DNA of 48,410 nucleotides, from the NCBI GenBank assembly GCA_049647585.1, contig JBARXY010000009.1:1-48410 (forward strand), given 5' to 3'. Under the pieces are notes generated by a model, which ran no database searches, had not been told where the DNA came from, and saw only the letters and a program-made list of their open reading frames with translations. The DNA comes from JAGQSZ01 sp049647585 (GTDB lineage: Bacteria; Actinomycetota; Acidimicrobiia; Acidimicrobiales; Microtrichaceae). Below, piece by piece: positions 32,860 through 41,617 of this stretch. Position 1 is the stretch's first letter; every line of letters begins with the position of its first letter. A program made the position numbers and the translations under genes.

Positions 32860-33557
32860 TGGCCACGATCACCTTCGACGAGCGCAAGACCAACGAGCGC
32901 CCCGGCGTTCGTGCCGTGCACCGTGGTGCCGGCATGTCTGCCTACAAGGCGCGTGAGGTCCTCGACCTGATCCGCAACAAGCAGGTCGGCGACGCTCGCA
33001 CGATTCTGCAGTTCTGCGAGCGTTCAGCAGCTGACGAGATCATCAAGGTTCTCGACTCAGCCGTCGCCAATGCCGGCAACAACAACGACATTCCCCCAGA
33101 GGAACTGTTCGTCTCGGCCTGCTACGCCGATGAAGGCACCACTGCGAAGCGCTGGCGCCCACGGGCTCGTGGCCGAGCCACCAAGATCCGCAAGAGGTCC
33201 TGTCACATCACCGTGATCGTTGGTCGGTTCACGCAGACCGAACTCGACACTCGCCGTGCTCGCCTGGCCGCCAAGGGTCAGACGACTTCCAGCCCGTCGG
33301 CAGATCGTGCCAGACGAGTCGCTCGCAGCCGTTCCGGCGAGTCTGCGAAGCCTGCGGTCGAGACCGAGGAGTCCATCGAAGATGTTCCCGCCGAGGTTCT
33401 CGAAGAGTCGGTCAACACCGAGGTAAGCACCGAGGTCACGACCGAGGCCGCCGACACCGAGGTCACGACCGACGAGACAACCTCAGTGGATGCCGCTGAC
33501 GGTGTCGAAGCAGAAGCGAACGATTCGGAAGCCGATTCCGATGAGAAGGACGACTGA
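32859..33557 (+). CDS. rplV: 50S ribosomal protein L22 (uL22) with long acidic tail
   Basis: The core (residues 1 to about 120) is L22, whose hairpin lines the exit tunnel: GVRAVHRGAGMSAYKAREV at the start and RPRARGRATKIRKRSCHIT in the hairpin. A tail of about 110 residues follows (from about 33280), first Ser/Arg-rich, then strongly acidic with repeated Thr-Glu-Val units, giving 232 residues against the usual 110-125. The L22 C-terminus lies at the ribosome surface near the tunnel exit, so the tail could hang free there. Frame and base composition are continuous with the gene. Confidence 0.96.
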   Translation: MATITFDERKTNERPGVRAVHRGAGMSAYKAREVLDLIRNKQVGDARTILQFCERSAADEIIKVLDSAVANAGNNNDIPPEELFVSACYADEGTTAKRWRPRARGRATKIRKRSCHITVIVGRFTQTELDTRRARLAAKGQTTSSPSADRARRVARSRSGESAKPAVETEESIEDVPAEVLEESVNTEVSTEVTTEAADTEVTTDETTSVDAADGVEAEANDSEADSDEKDD

Positions 33558-34495
33558 TGGGTCAGAAGGTAAATCCCTACGGTTTCCGACTTGGTGTCAC
33601 CACCGACTGGAAATCCCGCTGGTTCGCCACGCGTGAGGAATACGTCGACTACCTGATCGAGGATTGGAAGATCCGCGACTACCTGATGAACAAGCTGCCC
33701 AACGCAGCCATCAGCCGGGTCGAGATCGAACGTACCCGAGACCGCCTGCGGATCGACGTCCACACCGCCCGCCCCGGAATCGTCATTGGTCGCCGTGGCG
33801 CCCAGGCCGACGAACTCCGTGGTGATCTGACCAAGATGACCGGCAACGCCAAGGTCCAGCTGAACATCCAGGAGATCAAGCATCCAGAACTTGATGCTGC
33901 ACTGATCGCCCAGGGTGTTGCAGACCAGCTCGCAAACCGCGTCGCGTTCCGTCGTGCGATGAAGCGTGCGGTCCAGAACGCTCAGAAGGCCGGTGCCCTC
34001 GGTATCCGTGTCCAGTGCTCGGGCCGCCTCGGTGGCTCAGAGATGGCCCGCACCGAGTGGTACCGCGAAGGCCGGGTTCCGCTGCACACGCTGCGGGCCG
34101 ATATCGACTACGGCTTCCGCGAGGCCAAGACCAGCTACGGCCGGATCGGCGTGAAGGTCTGGATCTACAAGGGTGATATCCTGCCCTACAAGCACGTCGA
34201 CGAGCAGAAGATCGCCAAGGAGGCAGCTCTTGCCGCAGGCGAGGCCGCCGGGGAACAGACACCTCGTGTCGTCTCCAGTCGCCCGGTTGCTCCCGCTGCT
34301 CCCGCCGCCCCCGTTGCGCAGGCCGATCCGGCAGCCGCACCGACCGCTGCGACCGAGACCGAGGAAGACCTCAAGCCGTTGCTCGGCGAGGCTGATCCCG
34401 AGTTCGAACGTCTTCTCGCCGAGGAAGAAGAGATCGAGCGTTCCACCAAGGATCATCACGAAACTCCGCATTTCCGACCCGGGGACGGTGACTGA
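33557..34495 (+). CDS. rpsC: 30S ribosomal protein S3 (uS3) with C-terminal extension
   Basis: Forms part of the mRNA entry channel. The KH domain holds RPGIVIGRRGAQADELR and the C-terminal domain RTEWYREGRVPLHTLRADI and IGVKVWIYKGDILP. The core ends near residue 215; about 95 more residues follow, an Ala/Pro-rich linker and a Glu-rich end, for 312 in total against the usual 210-275. GGTCAGAAGGT at the start belongs to MGQKVNP. One-base overlap with rplV. Confidence 0.96.
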   Translation: MGQKVNPYGFRLGVTTDWKSRWFATREEYVDYLIEDWKIRDYLMNKLPNAAISRVEIERTRDRLRIDVHTARPGIVIGRRGAQADELRGDLTKMTGNAKVQLNIQEIKHPELDAALIAQGVADQLANRVAFRRAMKRAVQNAQKAGALGIRVQCSGRLGGSEMARTEWYREGRVPLHTLRADIDYGFREAKTSYGRIGVKVWIYKGDILPYKHVDEQKIAKEAALAAGEAAGEQTPRVVSSRPVAPAAPAAPVAQADPAAAPTAATETEEDLKPLLGEADPEFERLLAEEEEIERSTKDHHETPHFRPGDGD

Positions 34496-34497
34496 AC

Positions 34498-34914
34498 ATG
34501 CTCATGCCCAGGAAGGTCAAGCACCGCAAGACACATCGTGGTCGCATCAAGGGAGTCGCCAAGGGCGCTACCGAGGTGAGCTTCGGCCAGTACGGCATCC
34601 AGGCTCTTGAGCCGGGTTGGATCACCGCTCGTCAGATCGAAGCGGCACGTATTGCGATGACTCGTCACATCAAGCGTGGCGGCAAGGTCTGGATCAACGT
34701 GTTCCCCGACAAGCCGATCACCCAGAAGCCGGCCGAGACCCGTATGGGTTCCGGCAAGGGCAACCCGGAGCGCTGGGTTGCCGTGGTTCGTCCGGGACGT
34801 GTGCTCTTCGAGCTCTCATATCCGGATGACGAAATTGCCCGTGGCGCACTCAACCGTGCCATTCAGAAGCTGCCCATCAAGGCGAAGATCATCACCAGGG
34901 AGGAGACGTTCTGA
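34498..34914 (+). CDS. rplP: 50S ribosomal protein L16 (uL16)
   Basis: Late-assembly protein near the A and P sites; 138 residues. MLMPRKVKHRKTHRGR at the start, RGGKVWINVFPDKPIT and RMGSGKGNPERWVAVV are diagnostic. Two possible ATG codons (34498, 34504) lie six bases apart; the second matches the usual MLxPxR pattern less well. One-base overlap with rpmC. Confidence 0.96.
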   Translation: MLMPRKVKHRKTHRGRIKGVAKGATEVSFGQYGIQALEPGWITARQIEAARIAMTRHIKRGGKVWINVFPDKPITQKPAETRMGSGKGNPERWVAVVRPGRVLFELSYPDDEIARGALNRAIQKLPIKAKIITREETF

Positions 34915-35138
34915 TGGCGAAGACCGCATCACCACGTGACCTCGGTGACGTCGAACTGATCGGACGCATAGCGGAAGAGAAGGACCGGCTGTTCAAGCTC
35001 CGGTTCCAACTCGCTACCGGCCAGCTCGAGAACCACGCCAGGTTGACGATTACCAAACGTGAAATCGCCCGACTCAACACCGAGTTGCGGGCCCGTGAGA
35101 TCGCAGCCGCTGAAGCGGCGGCGGGAGGTGAGGCGTAA
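34914..35138 (+). CDS. rpmC: 50S ribosomal protein L29 (uL29)
   Basis: Small two-helix protein at the tunnel exit beside L23; 74 residues. LFKLRFQLATGQLENHARL and ITKREIARLNTELRARE are typical. An Ala/Glu/Gly tail of about ten residues extends it. Overlaps rplP and rpsQ by one base each. Confidence 0.95.
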   Translation: MAKTASPRDLGDVELIGRIAEEKDRLFKLRFQLATGQLENHARLTITKREIARLNTELRAREIAAAEAAAGGEA

Positions 35139-35416
35139 TGAGCGAGACAGCTCCGACGACGCCCGAACGTAGCGCCCGCAAGGTTCGTGAGGGAATAGTC
35201 ACCTCCGACAAGATGGACCGCACCGCAGTTGTCACCGTGACCGAGCGTGTACGTCACGTCCGGTACAACAAGACCGTTCAGCGGGCCAAGAAGCTCTACG
35301 TCCACGACGAAGAGAACGACCTGAATGTCGGCGACCGGGTTCGTGTCGCCGAGACCCGCCCCCTGTCGAAGCTCAAGCGCTGGCGGATCATCGAAGTGCT
35401 GGAGCGTGCACGATGA
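35138..35416 (+). CDS. rpsQ: 30S ribosomal protein S17 (uS17)
   Basis: Primary binding protein of the 30S body; 92 residues. REGIVTSDKMDRTAVVTV, HDEENDLNVGDRVRVAETR and PLSKLKRWRI are diagnostic. A short Thr/Pro-rich N-terminus precedes the core. Overlaps rplN by four bases (ATGA). Confidence 0.96.
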   Translation: MSETAPTTPERSARKVREGIVTSDKMDRTAVVTVTERVRHVRYNKTVQRAKKLYVHDEENDLNVGDRVRVAETRPLSKLKRWRIIEVLERAR

Positions 35417-35781
35417 TCCAACAGGAATCCCGACTACGGGTGGCTGACAACTCCGGCGCACGTGAGATTCTGGTCATCAAGGTCCTGGGCGGCTCCAAGC
35501 GCCGCTACGCGGGGATCGGCGACATCGTCGTCGCAACCGTCAAGGACGCACTTCCCGGCGCAGCCGTGAAGAAGGGCGATGTCGTCAAGTGCGTCATCGT
35601 CCGGACCAAGAAGGAACGTCGTCGTCCAGATGGCAGCTACATCCGTTTCGATGAGAACGCAGTCGTTCTCATCAACGACCAGAAGCAGCCCCGAGGCACC
35701 CGCATCTTCGGGCCCGTCGGGCGTGAACTGCGCGACAAGAAGTTCATGCGAATCGTGTCGCTCGCACCGGAGGTGATCTGA
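35413..35781 (+). CDS. rplN: 50S ribosomal protein L14 (uL14)
   Basis: Intersubunit bridge protein; 122 residues, the standard length. MIQQESRLRVADNSGARE at the start, RFDENAVVLIND and PRGTRIFGPVGRELR are diagnostic. One base separates it from rplX. Confidence 0.97.
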   Translation: MIQQESRLRVADNSGAREILVIKVLGGSKRRYAGIGDIVVATVKDALPGAAVKKGDVVKCVIVRTKKERRRPDGSYIRFDENAVVLINDQKQPRGTRIFGPVGRELRDKKFMRIVSLAPEVI

Positions 35782-35782
35782 C

Positions 35783-36088
35783 ATGAAGATCCGTAAGGGA
35801 GACCGTGTCCGTGTCCTCACCGGTAAGCACCGTGGCAAGGAGGGCGAAGTGCTCTCCGTCAACCCCAAGACCAACAAGCTGACCGTCGAGGGCGTCAACG
35901 TGGCCAAGCGCCACCAGAAGCCCACCCGAGCCATGCAACAGGGCGGGATCATCGACAAGATCCTGCCGATCGACGCATCCAACGTCGCCCTGCTCGACTC
36001 GGACGGTAAGCCCGTTCGTGCCGGCTTCAAGGTCGACAGCGATGGATCCAAGAAGCGCATCGCCAGGCGAAGCGGAGGTGAACTGTGA
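35783..36088 (+). CDS. rplX: 50S ribosomal protein L24 (uL24)
   Basis: Assembly initiator at the tunnel exit; 101 residues. KIRKGDRVRVLTGKHRGKEG is the KOW motif. GVNVAKRHQKPT and the C-terminal basic end are typical. Its stop overlaps the GTG of rplE (GTGA). Confidence 0.96.
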   Translation: MKIRKGDRVRVLTGKHRGKEGEVLSVNPKTNKLTVEGVNVAKRHQKPTRAMQQGGIIDKILPIDASNVALLDSDGKPVRAGFKVDSDGSKKRIARRSGGEL

Positions 36089-36651
36089 GTTCCACTGCAA
36101 TCGTTCCCCGGCTGAAGGTGAAGTACAACGAAGAGGTAAGGGACAAGCTCCGTTCCGAGCTCGAGCTCGGCAACGTCATGGAGGTTCCCCGCTTCGAGAA
36201 GATCATCATCAACGTCGGAGTCGGCGGTGCCGTCGACAACAAGGGCCTTCTTGAGAAGGTCGTTACCGACATCACTGCCATCGCCGGTCAGAAGCCGGTC
36301 ATCACCAAGGCGAAGAAGTCCATCGCTGGCTTCAAGCTCCGTGAAGGCAACCCGATCGGCGTCAAGGTGACGTTGAGGGGTGACCAGATGTGGGAGTTCT
36401 TCGATCGTCTTGTGACGATCTCGATCCCACGCATCCGAGATTTCCGTGGGCTTTCTCCCAAGAGTTTCGACGGGCGGGGGAACTACACCTTCGGAGTCAC
36501 CGAACAGCTGATCTTCCCCGAGATCAATTACGACAAGGTCGATGCCGCCAGAGGCATGGACATCACCATTGTTACCACCGCAAGAACCGATGCCGAGGGT
36601 AAGGCTCTACTAGACGCCTTCGGCTTCCCATTCCGTCGGGAAGGGATCTGA
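36085..36651 (+). CDS. rplE: 50S ribosomal protein L5 (uL5)
   Basis: Central protuberance protein that binds 5S rRNA and the P-site tRNA; 188 residues. NVMEVPRFEKIIINVGVG, the basic KAKKSIAGFKLREGNPIG and PRIRDFRGLSPKSFDGRGNY are diagnostic. Starts with GTG overlapping rplX; one base before rpsN. Confidence 0.97.
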   Translation: MSSTAIVPRLKVKYNEEVRDKLRSELELGNVMEVPRFEKIIINVGVGGAVDNKGLLEKVVTDITAIAGQKPVITKAKKSIAGFKLREGNPIGVKVTLRGDQMWEFFDRLVTISIPRIRDFRGLSPKSFDGRGNYTFGVTEQLIFPEINYDKVDAARGMDITIVTTARTDAEGKALLDAFGFPFRREGI

Positions 36652-36652
36652 C

Positions 36653-36838
36653 ATGGCTACCGAAGCTCTGAAGCAGAAGCAGCAGCGCAAGCCCAAGTTC
36701 AAGGTCCGGGCTTACACCCGGTGCCGCCGCTGCGGGCGTCCGCGCTCCGTATACCGCAAGTTCGGCCTCTGCCGTGTGTGCCTGAGGGAGCTCGCCCATG
36801 CCGGCGAAATCCCGGGTGTCACAAAGGCGAGCTGGTGA
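36653..36838 (+). CDS. rpsN: 30S ribosomal protein S14 type Z (uS14, zinc-binding)
   Basis: Head protein of the 30S subunit; the short zinc form of 61 residues. Two CxxC pairs, CRRCG and CRVC, are intact. RPRSVYRKFGLCRVC and the end GVTKASW are diagnostic. This shows that zinc-ribbon ribosomal proteins are kept in this organism, which matters for the loss of a zinc site in RpoC. Confidence 0.97.
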   Translation: MATEALKQKQQRKPKFKVRAYTRCRRCGRPRSVYRKFGLCRVCLRELAHAGEIPGVTKASW

Positions 36839-36854
36839 GGGCAGGAGACCGAAC

Positions 36855-37259
36855 ATGACGATGACCGATCCCATCGCTGACATGTTGACCCGTCTTCGCA
36901 ACGCAAACGTTGCGATGCACGACGAGGTCCTCATGCCGGCATCAAAACAAAAAGAAGCACTCGCCGGTGTCCTGGTCAAAGAGGGCTACATCGTTGGCTA
37001 CTCCATCGGAGACAACGCCAATGGTCCTGGCCAGGTGCTCAAGATTGACATGAAGTATTCGGCGGAACGCCGTCGTGTCATTTCCGGCATCCGAAGGGTG
37101 TCCAAGCCGGGTCTGCGGGTCTACCGCAAGCACAACGAGGTCGAACGCGTCCTCGGTGGCCTCGGCATAGCTGTCCTGTCCACGAGCAAGGGTCTCATGA
37201 CCGACCGCGAGGCACGTCGCCAGCGGGTCGGTGGTGAAGTGCTCTGCCACGTCTGGTGA
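36855..37259 (+). CDS. rpsH: 30S ribosomal protein S8 (uS8)
   Basis: Central-domain protein of the 30S subunit and, in E. coli, repressor of the spc operon; 134 residues. DPIADMLTRLRNAN at the start and GLRVYRKHNEV and the C-terminal VGGEVLCHVW are diagnostic. The ATG at 36855 follows AGGAGA by seven bases. Confidence 0.97.
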   Translation: MTMTDPIADMLTRLRNANVAMHDEVLMPASKQKEALAGVLVKEGYIVGYSIGDNANGPGQVLKIDMKYSAERRRVISGIRRVSKPGLRVYRKHNEVERVLGGLGIAVLSTSKGLMTDREARRQRVGGEVLCHVW

Positions 37260-37270
37260 GGGCGTAGACA

Positions 37271-37807
37271 ATGTCACGTATCGGCAAGGAACCAATCCAG
37301 ATTCCCGGTGGGGTAGAGGTTCGCATCGACGGCCTCAGCGTCTCGGTGAAGGGCCCCAAGGGTGAACTCGCCCGTGAACTCGACGACAAGGTGACCATCC
37401 GCCAGGAGGACAACCGGTTGTTCGTCGAGCGGGTGAACGACGATCGGGACAGCCGGGCGATTCACGGCCTGAGTCGTTCGCTGGTGGCCAACATGGTCAT
37501 CGGAGTGTCCGATGGGTTCCGCAAGGAACTCGATATCGTCGGCGTCGGCTATCGCGCAGTACCCAAGGGTTCTGACATCGAGTTGGCACTCGGGTTCTCG
37601 CACCCGGTCCTAGTGTCGGCGCCCGAGGGAATCTCCTTCGTCGTGCCCGCACCGACCCGCATCGAGGTCCACGGAATCGACAAGCAGTTGGTTGGCCAGG
37701 TGGCCGCCGACATCAGGGCGTGGCGCAAGCCCGAGCCCTACAAGGGCAAGGGTGTTCGCTACGTAGGCGAGCACGTCCGCCGCAAGGCCGGCAAGACCGG
37801 TAAGTGA
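37271..37807 (+). CDS. rplF: 50S ribosomal protein L6 (uL6)
   Basis: Binds near the factor-binding site of the 50S subunit; 178 residues. SRIGKEPIQIPGGVEV at the start, a two-domain repeat, and KPEPYKGKGVRYVGEHVRRK at the end are diagnostic. Eleven bases after rpsH, seven before rplR. Confidence 0.97.
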   Translation: MSRIGKEPIQIPGGVEVRIDGLSVSVKGPKGELARELDDKVTIRQEDNRLFVERVNDDRDSRAIHGLSRSLVANMVIGVSDGFRKELDIVGVGYRAVPKGSDIELALGFSHPVLVSAPEGISFVVPAPTRIEVHGIDKQLVGQVAADIRAWRKPEPYKGKGVRYVGEHVRRKAGKTGK

Positions 37808-37814
37808 GACGACC

Positions 37815-38180
37815 ATGAGCGACAAGACGAAGAAGAAGCAGACAGCCCGGAAGCGCCGCCATGTGCGGGTGCGCAAGTCGGTAATTGGTACCGCGGAGCG
37901 TCCTCGCCTGTCGGTGTTCCGTTCCAACCGCCATGTCATTGCACAGGTGATCGACGACCGCGCCGGAGTGACTCTGGCTACGGCGAGTACCCTCGAATCC
38001 GACCTTCGCTCGGAGGGAACCTCGAACTGTGCCGCAGCGGCAAAGGTCGGGACCCTGCTGGCGGAGCGGGCCAAGGCTGCCGGCGTCGGGACGGTCGTGT
38101 TCGACCGGGGTGGTTTCCACTACCACGGTCGGGTCGCCGCACTCGCCGAAGCTGCACGTGAAGCTGGACTGGAGTTCTGA
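37815..38180 (+). CDS. rplR: 50S ribosomal protein L18 (uL18)
   Basis: 5S rRNA-binding protein of the central protuberance; 121 residues. A basic N-terminus, RPRLSVFRSNRHVIAQVID and TVVFDRGGFHYHGRVAALA are diagnostic. One-base overlap with rpsE. Confidence 0.97.
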   Translation: MSDKTKKKQTARKRRHVRVRKSVIGTAERPRLSVFRSNRHVIAQVIDDRAGVTLATASTLESDLRSEGTSNCAAAAKVGTLLAERAKAAGVGTVVFDRGGFHYHGRVAALAEAAREAGLEF

Positions 38181-38752
38181 TGGTGAGCAACAAGGACAAT
38201 TCGGATCTCCAGTTGAGAGAATCCCGAGTCATCAACATCAATCGTGTTGCCAAGGTCGTTAAGGGTGGGCGTAGGTTCTCCTTCACCGCCCTAGTGGTCA
38301 TCGGCGACGGCAACGGCCGTGTCGGGCTCGGCTACGGCAAGGCCAAGGAAGTTCCCTTGGCCATTCAGAAGGGCACCGAAGAGGCTCGCAAGAACCTGTT
38401 CACGGTCCCGTTGGCCAGCGGCACGATCATCCACCCGGTCATCGGGATCATGGGTGCCGGTCGGGTCATGCTCAAGCCCGCCGCTCCCGGTACCGGCGTC
38501 ATCGCCGGTGGTGCTGCCCGTGCGATTCTCGAAGAGGCCGGTATCACCGACGTCCTCTGCAAGTCGCTCGGTTCCGCCAACTACATCAACGTTGCTCGTG
38601 CAACGGTCGCCGGTCTACAGGACCTTCGTCGTCCTGACGAGATCGCAGCTCTGCGGGGACTCGATCCCGAGGATTGCATCCCCAAGGGTCTGCTCCGGGC
38701 ATACCAGGAATCAGAGCGCGGTCCTGCGCCTGAGCCCTTCGAGGTTGCATGA
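38180..38752 (+). CDS. rpsE: 30S ribosomal protein S5 (uS5)
   Basis: Part of the mRNA entry channel and fidelity centre; 190 residues. RVININRVAKVVKGGRRFSF and GYGKAKEVPLAIQKGTEEA are diagnostic. The stop overlaps the first ATG of rpmD. Confidence 0.97.
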   Translation: MVSNKDNSDLQLRESRVININRVAKVVKGGRRFSFTALVVIGDGNGRVGLGYGKAKEVPLAIQKGTEEARKNLFTVPLASGTIIHPVIGIMGAGRVMLKPAAPGTGVIAGGAARAILEEAGITDVLCKSLGSANYINVARATVAGLQDLRRPDEIAALRGLDPEDCIPKGLLRAYQESERGPAPEPFEVA

Positions 38753-38961
38753 TGTCCCAGATCAAAGTCACCCAGACAGGGTCCTCGATCGGTACCAAGC
38801 CGAAGCAGCGAGGCACGCTCCGTGCTCTCGGTCTCGGTCGTATCGGCAAGTCGAGGATCCACACCGACTCTCCGGAGTTCCGCGGCCAGATCCAGAAGGT
38901 GCCCCACCTCGTCACCGTCGAGGATCTGTCTGGCGAGACTCCGTCCGCCGAGGGGAACTGA
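38752..38961 (+). CDS. rpmD: 50S ribosomal protein L30 (uL30)
   Basis: Small 50S protein, 69 residues from the ATG at 38752; an ATG at 38749 overlapping the rpsE stop would add one methionine. QIKVTQTGSSIGTKPKQRGT and LGLGRIGKSRIHTDSPEFRG are diagnostic. A tail of about ten residues extends beyond the usual 60. One base before rplO. Confidence 0.95.
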   Translation: MSQIKVTQTGSSIGTKPKQRGTLRALGLGRIGKSRIHTDSPEFRGQIQKVPHLVTVEDLSGETPSAEGN

Positions 38962-38962
38962 A

Positions 38963-39448
38963 ATGAAGATTCACGATCTGAAGCCTGCTGAAGGCGCGCA
39001 CAAGTCGGGCAAGAGGCTCGCACGTGGTATTGGTGGCAAGGGCGGCAAAACTGCCGGCCGTGGTACCAAGGGTCAGAAGGCCCGTAGCAAGGTTCCGGTC
39101 GGTTTCGAGGGTGGTCAGCTGCCTCTCGCCATCCGGACACCCAAGCTCCGTGGCTTCAACAACCCGTTCCGGGTCGAGTACCAGGCAATCAACCTCGACA
39201 CGATCGAGGAGAGCGGCCTGGACGAGATCACCCCGGAGACGCTGTATGCAAAGGGACTCGTTTCCAAGGGCTCTTTGGTCAAGGTGCTCGGCCGTGGTGA
39301 ACTCACTCGCAAGGTGACCGTCAAGGTCCACGGGTTCTCAGGCTCCGCCGAAGCAGCGATCACCGCGGCCGGTGGGAGCGTCGAGAAGCTTCAGCTGCCA
39401 TTCAAGGTTCGCCCAGCGTTCCACGGAAGCGCCCACACGAACCGCTGA
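38963..39448 (+). CDS. rplO: 50S ribosomal protein L15 (uL15)
   Basis: Late-assembly 50S protein; 161 residues. KIHDLKPAEGAHKSGKR at the start, the Gly/Lys-rich RGIGGKGGKTAGRGTKGQ and FEGGQLPLAIRTPKLRGF are diagnostic. The ATG at 38963 is the only start near the conserved N-terminus. The last gene of the tightly coupled run; 86 bases separate it from secY. Confidence 0.96.
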   Translation: MKIHDLKPAEGAHKSGKRLARGIGGKGGKTAGRGTKGQKARSKVPVGFEGGQLPLAIRTPKLRGFNNPFRVEYQAINLDTIEESGLDEITPETLYAKGLVSKGSLVKVLGRGELTRKVTVKVHGFSGSAEAAITAAGGSVEKLQLPFKVRPAFHGSAHTNR

Positions 39449-39534
39449 GGTTCGCCTGGCAAGATCAGCATGGTCGGGACGTCGGAATCGGCTACCTTCC
39501 TTGCACCGCATATACCTGAGTCGCAGGAGCATCA

Positions 39535-40860
39535 GTGTCCCGAATTGGCAACATCTTCAAGGTGGCGGACCTCAGGAACAAGGTGCTCTTCACCGTGTTC
39601 ATGCTGGTCGTCTACCGGTTCGGTTGCTACCTGCCGGTCCCAGGGGTCGACCAGAACGCTGTCGCGTCGATCAGCAACCAGGCCAGTGAGGGCGGAGTTC
39701 TCGCATTCCTGCAGCTGTTCTCCGGTCAGGCTCTGACGCAGTTCAGCTTCTTCGCACTCGGGATCATGCCGTACATCACGGCGTCGATCATCATGCAGAT
39801 CTTGGCTGTGGTCATCCCGAAGCTGCAGGAATGGCAGGAGCAGGGTGCGGTCGGTCAGCGCAAGACCACCCAGTGGACCCGCTACCTGACCATCGGAATC
39901 TCGATCCTGCAGTCCACAGGTCTGGTGTTCCTCTTCCACAACGGTGGTGGCGGACTCGTTTCGGGTGGGTCGGGCAATATCGACCTGGTTCCCAACTTCA
40001 GCCCCATGCGGGTCCTGTTGATCGTGCTGACCTTCACTGCCGGATCCTCGTTGCTCATGTGGATGGGCGAGCTCATCACGACCCGTGGTGTCGGCAACGG
40101 CATGTCGCTGATCATCTTCTGTTCCATCGTGTCCAGCCTGCCGAGCGCCTTCACGGCCATCTATGCAGCCGGCTTCGAGAAGCTTGCGATCTTCCTGGTC
40201 GCCTTCGCACTCATGCTCATCTCGATCGTGTTCATCGAACTTGGGCAGCGGCGAATTCCCGTCCAGTTCGCCAAACGGGTGGTCGGGCGTCGTATGTACT
40301 CCGGCCAGAGCACCTACATCCCGCTGAAGGTCAACCAGGCCGGCGTTATCCCGATCATCTTCGCAGCCGCTGTAATCAACCTGCCGGTTCTGCTGTCGCA
40401 GGTGCTGCCGGCCGAAGGCTGGGGGCGATCGGTGTCGAGTTGGATCAACAACAACCTCGCCAACACACTGAATCCCATCTATCTGGCCGTGCTCGCGCTG
40501 TTCATCGTCGGGTTCACCTACTTCTACACGGCTATCACCTTCGACCCGGTTCAACAGGCGGACAACCTTCGCAAGCAGGGCGGATTCATTCCCGGTATTC
40601 GTCCCGGTCCCCAGACCGAGGCCTACCTGGGCCGTCTGCTCAACCGGATCACGCTTCCGGGAGCGCTGTTCGTAGCCATGCTCGCAGTCATTCCGACGGT
40701 TCTGGTGAGGTTCCTGCTCGGATCTTCGGGTAGCGGCGCTGCGTACGCCCTCGGAGGATCATCACTGCTCATTGCCGTTGGTGTAGCCCTTGAGACCATG
40801 AAGCAGGTCGACAGCCAGCTGATGATGCGCAACTACGAGGGCTTCCTCAGCAAGAAGTGA
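39535..40860 (+). CDS. secY: Protein translocase subunit SecY
   Basis: Channel-forming subunit of the Sec translocon; 441 residues with about ten transmembrane helices. FMLVVYRFGCYLPVPGVD, GIMPYITASIIMQIL and the cytoplasmic loop with GQRRIPVQFAKRVVG are diagnostic. The GTG start follows GCAGGAGC. A TATACC hexamer at 39511-39516 could be a -10 box, giving secY its own short leader, but no good -35 goes with it. Confidence 0.96.
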   Translation: MSRIGNIFKVADLRNKVLFTVFMLVVYRFGCYLPVPGVDQNAVASISNQASEGGVLAFLQLFSGQALTQFSFFALGIMPYITASIIMQILAVVIPKLQEWQEQGAVGQRKTTQWTRYLTIGISILQSTGLVFLFHNGGGGLVSGGSGNIDLVPNFSPMRVLLIVLTFTAGSSLLMWMGELITTRGVGNGMSLIIFCSIVSSLPSAFTAIYAAGFEKLAIFLVAFALMLISIVFIELGQRRIPVQFAKRVVGRRMYSGQSTYIPLKVNQAGVIPIIFAAAVINLPVLLSQVLPAEGWGRSVSSWINNNLANTLNPIYLAVLALFIVGFTYFYTAITFDPVQQADNLRKQGGFIPGIRPGPQTEAYLGRLLNRITLPGALFVAMLAVIPTVLVRFLLGSSGSGAAYALGGSSLLIAVGVALETMKQVDSQLMMRNYEGFLSKK

Positions 40861-40951
40861 CGGTCGCGTCGGAAACCGGCGCGACGGGCACAGCGATGAA
40901 CAGAGCGATTTCTGCGGGCGGGTTTGTCCTTCCGCAGGGGGAGAATCACAG

Positions 40952-41617
40952 ATGGACTCGATGACTGACAGTGCAATCCGACTGCTCGTCTTCGGTCGGC
41001 AGGGGGCTGGTAAGGGCACTCAGGCCGCTCGGCTGGCGACGCACTACGGAATACCGCACATCTCGACCGGAGACATGCTGCGCGCAGCTGTCAAGGAAGG
41101 CACCGAGTTGGGCAAGCGGGCAAAGGTCGTGATGGACGCCGGGCAACTGGTCTCCGACGAGATCATGCTCGGACTGATCGAGGAGCGCCTGGCCCAGCCT
41201 GATGCCAAGCCCGGTTGGCTGCTCGACGGGTTTCCCCGGACCGCTCCGCAGGCCGAGGCTCTGCTGTCGATGGTTGGGGACAGCGGCATTGACCTGGCAA
41301 TCGATCTTGAGGTTCCCGAGGACATCGTCGTCGAACGCATCTCCTCCCGGCGGATCTGTTCGAACTGCGGCGCCATCTATTCGGTCAAGTCGCCACCCAG
41401 CACTCCTGGTGTCTGTGACAAGTGTGGGGGAGAGGTTGTCCAGCGTGACGATGACACCGAGGAGTCGGTGCGGAAGCGTCTCAGCCTGTACAACGAGCAG
41501 ACCGAGCCGCTCCTCGAGCTCTTCGATGCAAAGGGCCTACTCGCAGTCGTCGACGGTGTCGGTGAACCCGACGAGATCACCAGCGGCCTGATCCGCCTGA
41601 TCGATTCTCACCTGTGA
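40952..41617 (+). CDS. adk: Adenylate kinase, zinc-binding lid type
   Basis: Interconverts ATP + AMP and 2 ADP; 221 residues. The P-loop is FGRQGAGKGTQ, AMP-binding residues lie in STGDMLRAA and LLDGFPRT, and the lid carries CSNC and CDKC (Cys136, 139, 155, 158), so it should bind zinc. GGGGGAGA precedes the ATG at 40952 by about seven bases. In many actinobacteria map follows here; it is absent in this window. Confidence 0.96.
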   Translation: MDSMTDSAIRLLVFGRQGAGKGTQAARLATHYGIPHISTGDMLRAAVKEGTELGKRAKVVMDAGQLVSDEIMLGLIEERLAQPDAKPGWLLDGFPRTAPQAEALLSMVGDSGIDLAIDLEVPEDIVVERISSRRICSNCGAIYSVKSPPSTPGVCDKCGGEVVQRDDDTEESVRKRLSLYNEQTEPLLELFDAKGLLAVVDGVGEPDEITSGLIRLIDSHL

